Assembly (NCBI GenBank): GCA_011009095.1
Contig: VTPC01091034.1
Location: forward strand, 190,405-254,404
Length of the DNA stretch: 64,000 nucleotides
DNA from: Ignelater luminosus
Taxonomy: Eukaryota; Arthropoda; Insecta; Coleoptera; Elateridae
Reading direction: 5' to 3'
Below, piece by piece: positions 9,835-20,834 of this stretch. The notes beneath the pieces were generated by a model. The model was not told where the DNA came from. It did no database searches and saw only the letters and a program-made list of their open reading frames with translations. The translations under genes were made by a program, and so were the position numbers. Position 1 is the first letter of the stretch. Each line of letters begins with the position of its first letter.

Positions 9835-11440
9835 CAAACAGGTGTGGAAAGAGCACTTTAAGAACTTACTAAATGATCCTGAACTAAATGAAGAGGGGCA
9901 AACAGAAGAGGAAGAAACAGTAAGTGATAAAGTATTAAAGGAGCTGACAAGAGAGGAAATTAAAGTAATAATAAGCAACAACAAGAATAATAAAGCACCA
10001 GGGAAAGACGGAATGAACATGGAATTCTTAAAATATGAAGGGAAAGAACTGCAGGAGTGAATGTTTCTATTAATAGAAAGAATTTGGAAGAAACAATGCC
10101 AAATGAATGGAATAGTAGACAAATCATAATACATAAGAAAGGAGATCAACAAAAGTGCGAACACTACAGGGGACTAACATTTCTAAATACAGCTTATAAT
10201 TATGGCTACACTAATCCAACGAAGATTAGTAAAAGCAACAAGAAATAAAATAGGTCAATACCAGTGTCGATTTCTGGGTGGAAAGTCAACAACAGATGCT
10301 ATACATACAATTAAACAAATAGTGGAAAAGGCCCATGAATATAAAATGGAAATAGAGTTATTATTCTTAGACTTCCAACAGTCATTTGTTTCAATACAAA
10401 GACGAAACCTAATGACAGCACTAAAGGATTTGAGAATACCGAGGAAAATACATAGACTAATTCAAATGACATTGAGAAAAACAAGAGTAAATATCTGAAA
10501 TCTAAAAGGAGAAACAGAAGAATTCGAAATTAACAAAGGAGTCAAGCAAGGGGACATGCTGTCAGCAACATTATTTAATCTGGTGCTAGAATATGTGTTG
10601 AAGAAAATAAACAAAGAAATGCTGAGAACAAAAAGAGGACAGATGATAGCATATGCGAATGACCTAGTGATAGCTACAAAAGCCAGAAGTATAATGATTG
10701 AAATGATGGAAGAACTAATAAAGGAAGGGGAAAAAGTTGGTACTGAGGATACATGAAGGAAAAAGTAAAATAATGAGACTCGGTAAACAACTAGGAAATA
10801 AAAAGATCAAAGTAGGAAGGTATGCATTCGAGGAAGTTGGAAAATTCAAATACTTAGGGGTAATAATAACAAGCAATGGCAATGATTCAGAAATAAAAGA
10901 AAAAATCATTACAGCAAGTAAAACTTTGCATGCAAACAAAAAATTACTAAAAAGTAAAAACACCAAAATAAACATATACAAGACAATAATACATCCAAAG
11001 TTATTGTATGCGGCTGACACAATGAGCATGACGAAAAAACAAGAAGACTTAAGAATGGTGGAGAGGAAAATACTAAGAACTATTCTAGGACCAGAAAGAA
11101 TTTCTGACACTGAATATAAAAGGAGGACAAATAACAAAATATAGAATGAAATAGGTGAAGCTCTAGTAACTAGAATAACACAGCAAAGAGTAAAATAGTT
11201 AGGACATATTTGGGGAGCAGGTCCAAACTCAACAATATATGCCATGCTAGAATGGGAACCTGGAAGTAAAAGGAGGTAAGGCAGCCCGAGGTCAAAGTGA
11301 ATGCAAGAGGTGAAAATGGACCTAAACGACCGGCATCAACAACTAAAAAAAAACTAACGATAGGAAATTATGGAAGGAGAGTAGCAGGAAAATCAAATAA
11401 GAAAACGGGGACCGACCTACCCCGACAAATGGGTCTAGAC
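9835..11440 (+). mobile_element. Decayed non-LTR retrotransposon (LINE), reverse transcriptase and C-terminal region
   Basis: Consecutive frames interrupted by stops and frameshifts encode a LINE reverse transcriptase in order. NNKAPGKDGMNMEF (about 9975-10030) is RT block 1, followed by RQIIIHKKGDQQKCEHYRG (about 10120-10170), the FLDFQQSF region (about 10360-10390) and GVKQGDMLSATLFNLVLEYV (about 10540-10600). YANDLVI (about 10650) is the catalytic YADD box with its first Asp replaced by Asn, and KFKYLGVIIT (about 10845) follows. A C-terminal tail similar to GRP-(R/K)-W-x-x-x-V-K-x-D-L ends near 11330. The endonuclease domain is missing, so the copy is 5'-truncated and dead. The closest family resemblance is to the insect craniofacial-development-protein-2-like endonuclease/RT LINEs. 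Confidence 0.85.
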
Positions 11441-12055
11441 TTTTTGATTGGCAACATTGAGAGATTATATGTGTCTTTCAATCATTTCTCGAAGTTTAAA
11501 AATTATGTAAAACTACTTAGGTAATCTGACATCTGCAGAAGCTTTTAAAGCGTAACCCTCTTCCGCTTCTGTGATCCTGATGGCAAATGAACAAAAATCT
11601 TTAGGGACTTCAGAGAATCTCACAAGACTCGCTTTTAAACATCAGTTGGCAGCAGCATAAAACCGACAGATTTTTTGATTGGCAACATTGCGAGATTATG
11701 CATGTCTTTCGCTCGTTTCTCAAAGTTTAAAAATCACGTAAAGCTTCTTGGGTAATCCGACATCTGCAGAAGCTTTTAAAGCGTAACCCTCTTCCGCTTC
11801 TGTGATCCTGATGGCAAATGAACAAAAATCTTTAGGGACTTCAGAGAATCTCACAAGACTCGCTTTTAAACATCAGTTGGCAGCAGCATAAAACCGACAG
11901 ATTTTTTGATTGGCAACATTGCGAGATTATGCATGTCTTTCGCTCGTTTCTCAAAGTNNNNNNNNNNNNNNNNNNNNNNNNNNNNNNNNNNNNNNNNNNG
12001 ACATCTGCAGAAGCTTTTAAAGCGTAACCCTCTTCCGCTTCTGTGATCCTTATGG
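11441..12055. repeat. 231-bp tandem repeat (about 2.7 copies)
   Basis: The word TTTTTGATTGGCAACATT begins units at 11441, 11672 and 11903, an exact 231-bp period. GACATCTGCAGAAGC recurs at 11528, 11759 and (after the N gap) 12000. Copies 2 and 3 are more alike than copy 1. The array abuts the end of the LINE. It ends near 12055, where the sequence diverges. Confidence 0.9.
11958..11999. other. Assembly gap, 42 N
   Basis: The gap is inside the third tandem unit. By alignment with units 1 and 2 only 32 bases are expected here, so the N run is 10 too long. Confidence 0.95.
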
Positions 12056-12689
12056 TAAACTGGAATTCCTCACCTTAGATAAAATGAATTTTTTCAACAG
12101 CTTACAGATTTGCTGTTTTAAAAATTTAAAGGGGGTTGTATCTCTCAAAAAAGTATTTATCTATTGGTTACACCCCGTAAATCTTATTTCCATTATTTCA
12201 AATAACAAAACCGCACTGTGTAAGCAGTAAATAAGTAAACATAAAATACTCTAACTTATTATCTAGAATTTTTCCAAAGCATAACATCGTATATGAAAAC
12301 AAGACGATAAGCTTCCTTTTCTCTGTATTTATCTACAATCAATAAATACTATTTAACAATATATTCAGTGAATCAATATTTAATACTCAAACTCAATTAA
12401 CACAAAATCGACTTGTATCGTTTAAAATTACATACTGTAACTAGGTTTCTGCGTCAGTCTTGATATACAGTATGTCCAAAAGATCGCGTTAAGCATAGGT
12501 ATCTCGGATACAGATTCGGTTAAATGAGAGGAATTGTTCAGTACATTAAGGTCAACTAAGATCCACCTCAAAAGTTCTAAAAAACGTATTCATTTAAGCG
12601 CCACAGAGGAAAAATCGAATTTCTTCATTTTCTGCATTTCCTTATAACATTTTTAATTGAAGAGATAGGTCAAGAATTCTTTGACACTT

Positions 12690-13427
12690 TTCTTGAATTA
12701 TACGATGGGGCACCATCCTGATGAAACCAACTATGATTAGTGGTAATTCATCTAGAAGGTCTTCAATGTCATTCTGTAGTAGATGAAGATATCTTGCCGC
12801 TGTTAGCGTTTCCTAGAAAATTATGGGGCCAATTAATCGTGAGCCGAATATCATCCCACACCAGACATTAAGACCAAAACGAACCTGATGTCTAACGTTT
12901 CTCACTACATGGGGGTCTTCTGTAGCGCAATATCTAAAAGTTTGTTTATTAAACAACCCATTATTTGTAAATCTACTTTCGTCTGACCATAGAATTTGGC
13001 AAGGAGAAATTATCGTTGTTGCTGTAGATCCTAGTATACCATTCACAAAATGCTCTCCATCTTTCGTCATCTCCAGATCTTAAACCTTGACTAATATGGT
13101 GCTTATATGAACGATATTTATTTCTTTTTGAAATTAAATGAGCTGTAAATTTAGGTATCTTAGTGGAATATTTGACTTGCTTGGTTGATGTACTTGGTTC
13201 TTCGGTTACACTTTGCAACACAGTATTTTCAGTTTTTTTTCAGTTATTCTATGGGGTACGATTTTTGTCTTAGAAAATGTTCCGTACTATATTAAATTTA
13301 TTTTCAGTCGTTTAAACACAGTTCTGGATACTGGTTGAAGTACATTTCACTAGGTTCACAGAATTCTTGTGACAAAGAAAGTAACATGATAACATGTCGA
13401 ACTTTTCTAGATTACCAAAGAAGTCCA
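12690..13427 (-). pseudogene. Tc1/mariner (DDE) transposase, broken
   Basis: Cut-and-paste transposase remnant in at least three frames. The N-terminal part, starting at an ATG near 13427, carries a helix-turn-helix-like start. The middle segment (13221-12973) contains IPKFTAHLISKRNKYRSYK and SGDDERWRAFCEW. The catalytic segment (13070-12813) has ILWSDESRF with the first catalytic Asp, then VWCGMIFGSRLIGPI. The second catalytic motif, WFHQDGAP, is encoded near 12700-12730 in another frame. Frameshifts near 13070 and 12740 and stops upstream kill it. Part of the C-terminus with the third acidic residue is not visible. Confidence 0.85.
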
Positions 13428-13552
13428 TAATTAATTTATTCTAGCAATACACAAATTCTTGATAGACTCAAATAAAAACTTAAAATGCTTCTAGTAGTTA
13501 CAACTTATTACAAACAACAAGTGTTATTTTACAACAAACAACCGATTGTTGA

Positions 13553-14231
13553 CAATAGGGTCGTTTCCTAAAATATTATTTTTGCTTATTTGGTTTGCTT
13601 TCGCTTTAAATTAACGCTGGCTTTTTTCAGATTTTTTCTGCTTCTATTTTCACTATTTTTTTCAATTTAAAGTCCAAAAAAACTTTTCCCGCCACTCTTG
13701 TGACGTCACAAGTCTTTGACAGTATGACAACGCTAAAAACGGGAGCGCTTGCGTGTGGAGCGCCGGATGCGGATGCTGTCGGTATTATAGAAAGCGCTTA
13801 GAAGTTTGGATTTTCGAATTGTTGAGGTTATGTGGTATTATGTTATTATATATTTTATATATTACATTTACAAAGTTTTGTACAAATAAGCTAACCACTA
13901 AACCACAAAACAATAGTTAATAACAGACGTACAAAATACAGATACTTATAATATCTTTGGTTGAAGTCAGTAAAGCGGAGAAACCCGACAACTAACGAAT
14001 AACGGCAAAGACACAACATGACCACAACGTGATTGCGACGTTGTCAGATTTACTATTTGTACAGGCCGTCTACCGACGAACTGCGACGTCACTAGTAAAG
14101 AAAAATTATTTTATTTCCTTATAACTCCTTAGTTATCATATTACGGAAAAAACCGTTAACTATATATTCTGTCTAGAATGATAATATGTGTTTAGATTTC
14201 AATAAATCCATTTTAGGAAACGACCTCATTG
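13553..14231. mobile_element. Nested 679-bp inverted-repeat element (MITE-like)
   Basis: The ends are near-perfect inverted repeats around GGTCGTTTCCTAAAAT (about 13559-13574 and its complement at 14210-14225), extended by CAAT/ATTG. The interior is locally GC-richer, with two TGACGTCAC-like or GACGTCAC palindromic words near 13700 and 14090. There is no coding capacity. It lies wholly inside the mariner element, so it inserted later. Target duplication is not clear. Confidence 0.65.
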
Positions 14232-14825
14232 AATGTCTTATTTTCCCAAACAATCTAGATCATTTTTATTTAAAGTTTTAAAATAAAAACATTATCAGTT
14301 ACTAAAATACTTTGTGTTTACAGTTTTCACTAATTCACCTCTTTTTATTCTGTAATAAGTTACGTAGTCTAGTTCTTAACAATATTAGATGTTATCAATT
14401 GTTTCAGAGTAGATCTTTTTTAAATTGTTCCCAGCTTTAAAATAAAAACAGTTTTTTTTGTAACTTCTTAGTTTTAAAAGATAAGTATACCAAACCTAGT
14501 ATTGTTGGAAAGGAAATTAAGGGCACTTTCTATTCTGCATTAAAAAAATAATTTGAGGTTAGATCGCCAATATTAAAAAATATTATCGAAAATGTAATAG
14601 TTTATCAGTAATCTACATAAAAAAGTACTTTAAAGATGTCAAAGAATTACTGGCCTATCGCTTTAAATAAAAAAGTCACAAGTCACGAATACGTTTCTTT
14701 ATCACTTTTAAGGTGGATCGTAGTTGACCTTAATGTACTGAACAATGTCTCTCATTTAACCGAATCTCTATCTTTTACCGTTTCCGAGATACCTATGCTT
14801 AACGCGATCTTTTGGACATACCGTA

Positions 14826-15400
14826 TATGTATACCAAATATTCACATTTCTATTTTAATGCTTGAAGATGGTTTCTCCATATAATTCTGAAGAATGTGTT
14901 ACCTATTTCTGCTTGTCTGCACACCCTAACGATGCCAGTGAGACGGGTAGCTTAATTCCTAAATAAGCTAAAGGAAAAAAGAGCTAGGAAAGCAATAGCA
15001 ATAAAACAAACGTCAGTGCGATGTTGTTTACATTTTATTTAATAGACACCTATCCTACAAAAACTGTATTAGTTAGAGATAAGAGAAGGCAGTGTGAATA
15101 ATCAAGATCGACGCAAAAATCAAGGGAGTTTAATGTTCGAATATAAATGAAGAAATGCAATGTAATGCGTAGCACACCCGGATTTTGAAAATTGATCGCA
15201 TAATTTTGTGGTTTTGTGCTAATTAAATCACACTGTCTTCTCTAAATAATACATTTCTATATTCACATTAAAAATTCTAGAAATAAAAGTTACGCGGTTA
15301 TCCCACTCAAGAAAAAAAGAAAAAAAGCATATTTCCAAGCAAATACCATATGCACTTTCGTGATAATTACATGAAGGAACTTTAAATTACGTTCGGTAAA
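14826..15400. other. No gene recognised
   Basis: AT-rich DNA with only short frames. No inverted repeat or protein similarity seen. Confidence 0.4.
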
Positions 15401-15401
15401 A

Positions 15402-15474
15402 ACTTCGCTAAGCTCAACTGGTTAGAGCTTTGGTCTGGAGAACCGAAGTTACGGGTTCGATTTCCATGCGAATT
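15402..15474 (+). tRNA. tRNA-like sequence, probably pseudogene or SINE head (anticodon loop reads GGA)
   Basis: A D-arm (GCTC...GAGC with AACTGGTTA loop), an anticodon stem TTGGT/ACCGA with 7-nt loop CTGGAGA, and a T-arm with GGGTTCGATT can be drawn in the right order and spacing. The acceptor stem pairs only in part (TTCGC/GCGAA). GGA would read serine codons, but the long variable arm expected of tRNA-Ser is missing. It is therefore more likely a tRNA-derived relic with pol III A and B boxes than a working tRNA. Confidence 0.45.
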
Positions 15475-15599
15475 CTAATTGTTCTATATCTAGAAATCAT
15501 AACTTATAAAGTATGAGTATAATTTATCAAGTATTTGCCTATTTTGTTAATATTTGCATGCAGAAATTAAACCCACCCCTTTTTCGACATGCTTTCATT

Positions 15600-16175
15600 C
15601 TATGCTATTTTGTCAAATTATTTCAGAAGTAAAAACTCTTGCACTTTTCCTAGAATGGGTGGCTTCCTAGTAAAATAGGATTTTTCAAAACTTTCATGTC
15701 CACTGGCTTAAAGTAAGGTCATATGTTATTTCAAAAACAAGATGCAATTATTAGCACTGCATTTCTTAACCAAGATTAAGCTTTTTTTGTTAGATAACCT
15801 TTATCCCTAAAGTGCGTCGTTTTCGAGATAAAAAATTGTGACACCTTGTATCTTGAAAACGGAGAGGAAGTTATAGGACAATGTAGGGTTAAGTTCTTCT
15901 GAAGAATGAAAAGAATGACTTTTTTTGCCGATTTGATTGTTAGTTTCAGAAACAGAGGAATTTAAAAATTTTCTTAGAGGTGTAACAATCTTCTTTAAGG
16001 CAATTAGCTAGCCCCGCCTCTGATGAGGATATAAAATACAAAACTATGTAAAATAGTAGATACCTTAGAGTAACGAGAAAGTATAAAATTTTATCCTGAT
16101 ATCTCACCTTGTTCTTCAAATATTGAAAAAACCAGAAATTTAAAATTTAACTTTGACACCCTGTATATGTATGCA
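15600..16175. repeat. Fold-back repeat family A, copy 1
   Basis: Shares ordered blocks with the copies near 18.8, 24.5 and 34.5 kb: AAGGTCATATGTTATTTC, a GCGTCGTTTTCGAGATA/TGTATCTTGAAAACG inverted centre, GTTCTTCAAATATTG and a terminal TTTGACACCCTGTAT. It is non-coding, and the two halves are partly reverse complementary around about 15840. Confidence 0.7.
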
Positions 16176-16179
16176 AGTA

Positions 16180-18750
16180 AGTTGGGTGAAATTGCTTCGA
16201 TTTTGTCTCAGGAATTTGATGTCAACGCTTGTCGTTTATTTGATTGTTCAATTAGGAATAGATTGCGAAACTGTAATACATTACGTAATATATCTCCCCA
16301 CGTTGGTGGTAGCCATAACTTCTAACTTACTAAAATTTTTATTTTTCAATTGCATAATCGCAATGAAGTGGATTTTAACTAATTCAATTACTATAGGTAC
16401 TTAAATGCGTGTTATAGCATTTCTGATTTGGCAATCAATTATTAATGTAATAAAGTATTGAGTATTTAAAAGTTGTTAAAAGCTTTATTTACGTTTAAAT
16501 ACATTCGAGTTTACAGTTTGAGAAAATTGACCTAATCACAATTCTGTTAATTCTAATGAGTGACCTTGTGTTTTGTGTTTCTATCGAGACTCGGTAAATA
16601 TATTAATCACTAAAATGATTTTAAAATACAACAAAAATCTAGAAATTTATCCAAAAAAAAAACATTTTTAAGTTCACACTTAATAATTTATAGAAGAATT
16701 CCTTTGATATATTAGACATGTTTAAATAATACAAAGTTAAACAATTAACATTATCTGGCCACAAACATTCATCAAGTTGTTTAAAATACATGAAATAATT
16801 TCCTAACTGAGATAACAGTTTAATTATTGTCCTTCTTTATCAATAGACACTGACCAACGATAACAATTTGACTAACAATAACAAACAAACAACCCCTACT
16901 TTTAGGGTCCCCATTTATAAAGTAGTCGAAAATTAAATTCAATTTAGTATAGTGCGTGAGAGTTTAGTGTGCAGTTATTATATTGTTTATTCATTACTTT
17001 ACACACTTTTCCTGGTTTCTCGTATATTAAGTAGTAGTGCCGTAGGTGATAAAATTTAAAAAATCGCCTCGGCTCGACTGCTTTGTATGTGGAAAACATT
17101 TTACAACGTGGTGTATCTGCATAACATCCATAGGCTAACTAATAATTACTTTAATTGATTTGATTTGGATTTTTAAGACATTTTTTTTTATATAGAATTA
17201 GTCTTGGACAATTAATTCAAATTTCAGTTGAGATATAAAATATCTGAAAATATAATAACGAAACGTCAGACGTCAGATTTAATTTTTTAAATGCTATTTC
17301 CTATTTAAGACGTTTCCTGTCCATATTATTCATCATCAAGTGTCCCGCATTTCTGTGACGTTGTTCTTTTTTTATTTTCTTACAGATTTATGAATGGATA
17401 GATGGATAGATATGGACGATGATCATCTTTCATGTGTGTGTGGTGTATGTACTTTTGGATACATGTATGTGTGTGCGTGCATGTATAATTTAATATACCA
17501 ATTGACCGTCAAGAGCCATGTCACGGTGTATCAATGAAATAAATAATACTTTAGTAGTCCAGGACATATGAAAAGTAGTTGAGCTCTCATCATCATTCCT
17601 ACTTGTTACAGATAGAATAATGATGCCATTTACTGTACTGAGAGTTCTTTAAATAAAATAAAGTTGAAACAATTTTGCACGTGTTCATATTTAGAATTCA
17701 ACTATAGAATGATGAGAATAATATCATTATTTTTAGTGGAAATTATATTATGTTAGGTATGTACAGTTGTGTGACACATCCCATACACTTCTGAGAATTG
17801 TCTACACATCTGTATTGATCATCATTTTCTGCAGAAAAATCAAAAACAAGTCTAAGAGAAAAAATATGAAATAACAATAAATAAATAGAAAATTAAACAT
17901 TAACAGTAGCACTGTTTGCATAACTCTAATAATAACTAATCTTTAATCAAGGTTTTTATTCCTAAAGATATTGTATTATTTATGTGAAATAAAATCCTAA
18001 CAATAAACCTGCCTCTTTTATTTATAATTTAACTATTTTCAGGATATTTAAAATACGTAGAAAAATTTACTTGTACTTATTAAACAACTGTTAAAGAAAT
18101 AAGATGGTCAACAATTGAAATGGGCCACCCCTTCTTTATTGAAAATGCAAAATTTTGAATTGCTACAGCTTAATAAAGGAATGTGGAACAACTTTCAAAC
18201 TGGGCTGCAAAAGAATAAGATTTCTACTTTCAAACCGGAAACACCAACACTAAATTGTAACAATTTTCCTTTTCCCAAAGGTTGAAAAAGTCTGTTATGC
18301 CCAGCTAGCTTCCAGTCGGTTGCCTTTAGGTGCAACTAAGGGGTGTTAAAGTTTTTAAATAAATAAAGAAAAAAGAATTTTATTAGTATAAAACACGCAT
18401 CACCAATTGGTTCCTATAGAATGTTTGACGGTTTGATAGATTGTAGGTATACAATTTGAAAAAAAAAGAGTATGATCATACGTTTTAAATAATTTAAAAA
18501 TTAAATTAAGTTCTTTTTCTTTTGGTTAATTATTCTTTTACAAAAATTTAAATTAGTAAACATGTTCCCACTTCTAACTATGCTGACCTCATAGTAGCAT
18601 AATCAGAATTCTAGATTTATAACATAAATTTAAAAGTCCTTGTCAACTTATTAATCTACCACTTTCAAATACGTTAGTGTCCCCTAATTATCTTGATTAC
18701 AAATATAAAACATTGAAACAATAAAGACCAAAACCATCATGCATAATAGG
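16180..18750. other. Repeat-poor, gene-less AT-rich stretch
   Basis: No supported gene. A short GGATAGAT-type microsatellite lies at about 17395-17420, followed by a GT-rich run (about 17434-17480). An 83-codon frame at 16153-16404 starts inside the fold-back repeat and has no recognisable similarity, so it is not called. Confidence 0.45.
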
Positions 18751-18759
18751 AAACAAAGT

Positions 18760-19410
18760 GAGATGTCGGAAAAAAATTGTTGCATCACTAAAAAATTAAA
18801 AAATGTTTCTATTTTTGAAATTAAAATTTATTTGACAAAAAAAACTTACTCTTGCATTTATCTCGTATAATGCATAATTTTCTAGTAATGGAATTGGATT
18901 TTTAAAAATCTCTTAAATTCGACGTTTACCTAAAAACAAGACATTTTGACACTCTGTATCTTGAAGACGATGCACCTTAGGGAAAGAAGCTATAGGGCAA
19001 CGTTCCATCAAGGAATGCGATACAAATAATTACATCCTGTTTTTGAGATATTGCATAAGCCGTTGAATTTAAGAGTTTTCTAAAAATCCAATTTTACTAG
19101 AAACTTATGCATTCTACGAGAAGAATGCAAAAGTAACTTTTTTTTTGTGAAATCAATTGTTAATTCCCTAAATAGAAAAATCTTTTAATTTGTCAGTGAC
19201 CTAACAATTTTCTTTAAAGTTGAGGGTTAGCCTCCCTGCAGTTTCCCGCTTATGATAAAAAATATCGAACTCAAAACTGCGTTGAATAGTAGACACCTAA
19301 AAGCAACATGCCTGTAGAAAATTTCGTTCTAATATCTTACTTTGTTCTTGAAATAACAAAAACAAGAAAAATGATATCTTGTCACGCCGTATCTCGAAAA
19401 TGGTGCATTT
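18760..19410. repeat. Fold-back repeat family A, copy 2
   Basis: Matches copy 4 over the right arm: TTTTACTAGAAACTTATGCATTC, CTAACAATTTTCTTTAAAG, GATATC-flanked segment, TTACTTTGTTCTTGAAAT. The left arm is shorter through internal loss. The centre lies at about 18950, where TTTGACACTCTGTATCTTG occurs. Non-coding. Confidence 0.7.
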
Positions 19411-20289
19411 CCTGACAAACTTTCTTACTTTAATGGGTAGGTACTACACGCCCCTAAAGTCTTTGACACTGTATAACAATCAATAGTGTTTTAATTAAAG
19501 AGGTTGGCTATGTTCATTGAAAGGCATGAGGTGCTTATAGACGTTTTGCAGCACGTGATTTTTTCTGGAGAGATTGGAGGTAAAACAGACAAAATAGGGT
19601 TATGTTTAGTATTTACATATTTACGTTTCGAAAGTTTATTCAATTTATTGTAATGTATTGCTTGTGTTAGTCTTTAGTTTGTTTTCAATAGCAAACGCTT
19701 TAATAAGATTAATTCAGTTATATAAACTTTAATCAGTCAATCATTGTTGTACTCCAACCTCTCAATTTCTGATGTCCTTTTTTCTATTTGCCAATTCAAG
19801 GTCATAAGAGGTGTTCAGTCAGTTCAATCCAAATTAATTGAACGACGCAGCAGGCGCTAGTTGTCATTTGAAATATTATAACCTAAATATACATTACAAA
19901 TCTAAAAATGTATAAATTTTCAGATATTAGTAAATAAATTCTGAAGTAAACTGTGATTATTTTATTATTATTTTTTATTATAACCTAAAATCTATTTGTT
20001 ACAGCATTATGTCAACGTTTAAATCAATCGCTTTGAAATGCAGAGGTTAGTTTTTTACGCTACCAATTAAAACAGAGCGATACCAAGCGATTCATTTAAG
20101 GTTGTTATACTGACAAGTTGGATGTGACATAAAAATTACTAGAAACTACGCTTAAAAAGTAGTACCGCGCCAAACTAAAACAAGCAGTTGTTGAAAGATC
20201 ACACTTCTGAAATAATATTGAAATTAAAAAAGAAAAAGTGGACTCAAGAGAAGTTAGCTATGGTTATTATAGACAATAAAAAATGCCTT

Positions 20290-20425
20290 CCAAAAAATTA
20301 AGTTTGTAAATAGCATTGTATATAATTTTATAATTAATTTAGTTGTAAATAATTGTAAATAAATGTATATACGTATATAGTAGTTACTTGCGACACTACA
20401 TTGGCAACGAGAGATATACAATTAA
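20290..20425 (+). repeat. Possible LTR end and primer-binding region
   Basis: TGTAAATA-rich DNA ends in ACACTACATTGGCAACGAG. A TGGCAACGAG-type word just after an LTR end is common in Ty3/gypsy-like elements. No gag or pol frame follows and the 5' LTR border cannot be set, so this is only a possible solo relic. Confidence 0.25.
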
Positions 20426-20834
20426 GAAAGAAACTGGAAAAGGTACAATTTAATTATAAATCTTTTCAATTATAATTTTTCTCACATATAGCAGAAACCA
20501 CTACAAATGTGATTTAAATTTACTCCGCTAATTGACCTATACCATGAAAATGCACGCGCATGTATCAGAAGTCCCAACATAAAAAGTCTTACAACCTATA
20601 TTTTTGCGCTTCATTTTGGTGTATTTTTCACTAAAAATACTACCTATTATTTACTATAGGTACTATAGGGAAAAAATCAACCAAGAGATCATCAGCCACT
20701 ATCGACGTTGTCAGAGCTGTCTATAAGTCTCCAAATCTGAAGATTAACAAGATAACATGCAAACATTACCAACTGTATCAACTTAAAAAATAAAACTTTT
20801 ATTTTAAAAGGTTATTTTTACTGATAGGAATTCT

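Larger units (their letters stand above)
12468..14823 (-). mobile_element. Tc1/mariner-type DNA transposon with TA target duplication and nested insertion
   Basis: Terminal inverted repeats of about 120 bp run 12468-12590 and 14690-14823. They start CAGTATGTCCAAAAGATCGC at the left and CGGTATGTCCAAAAGATCGC when the right end is read inward. TA dinucleotides flank both ends (12466-12467 and 14824-14825). A broken transposase gene lies on the minus strand in the left half. A second inverted-repeat element (13553-14231) sits within, which explains the unusual 2.36-kb length. The element is inactive. Confidence 0.85.

Noticed and set aside
10556-11245. Minus-strand 176-codon frame at 10715-11245
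   Set aside because: It is the antisense shadow of the LINE reverse transcriptase, whose motifs are on the plus strand.
11441-12055. CRISPR-like array
   Set aside because: The 231-bp units are contiguous and lack short direct repeats with unique spacers, and the DNA is eukaryotic.
15402-15474. Functional tRNA-Ser(GGA)
   Set aside because: No long variable arm, a weakly paired acceptor stem and mismatches in the T stem; kept only as a tRNA-like relic.
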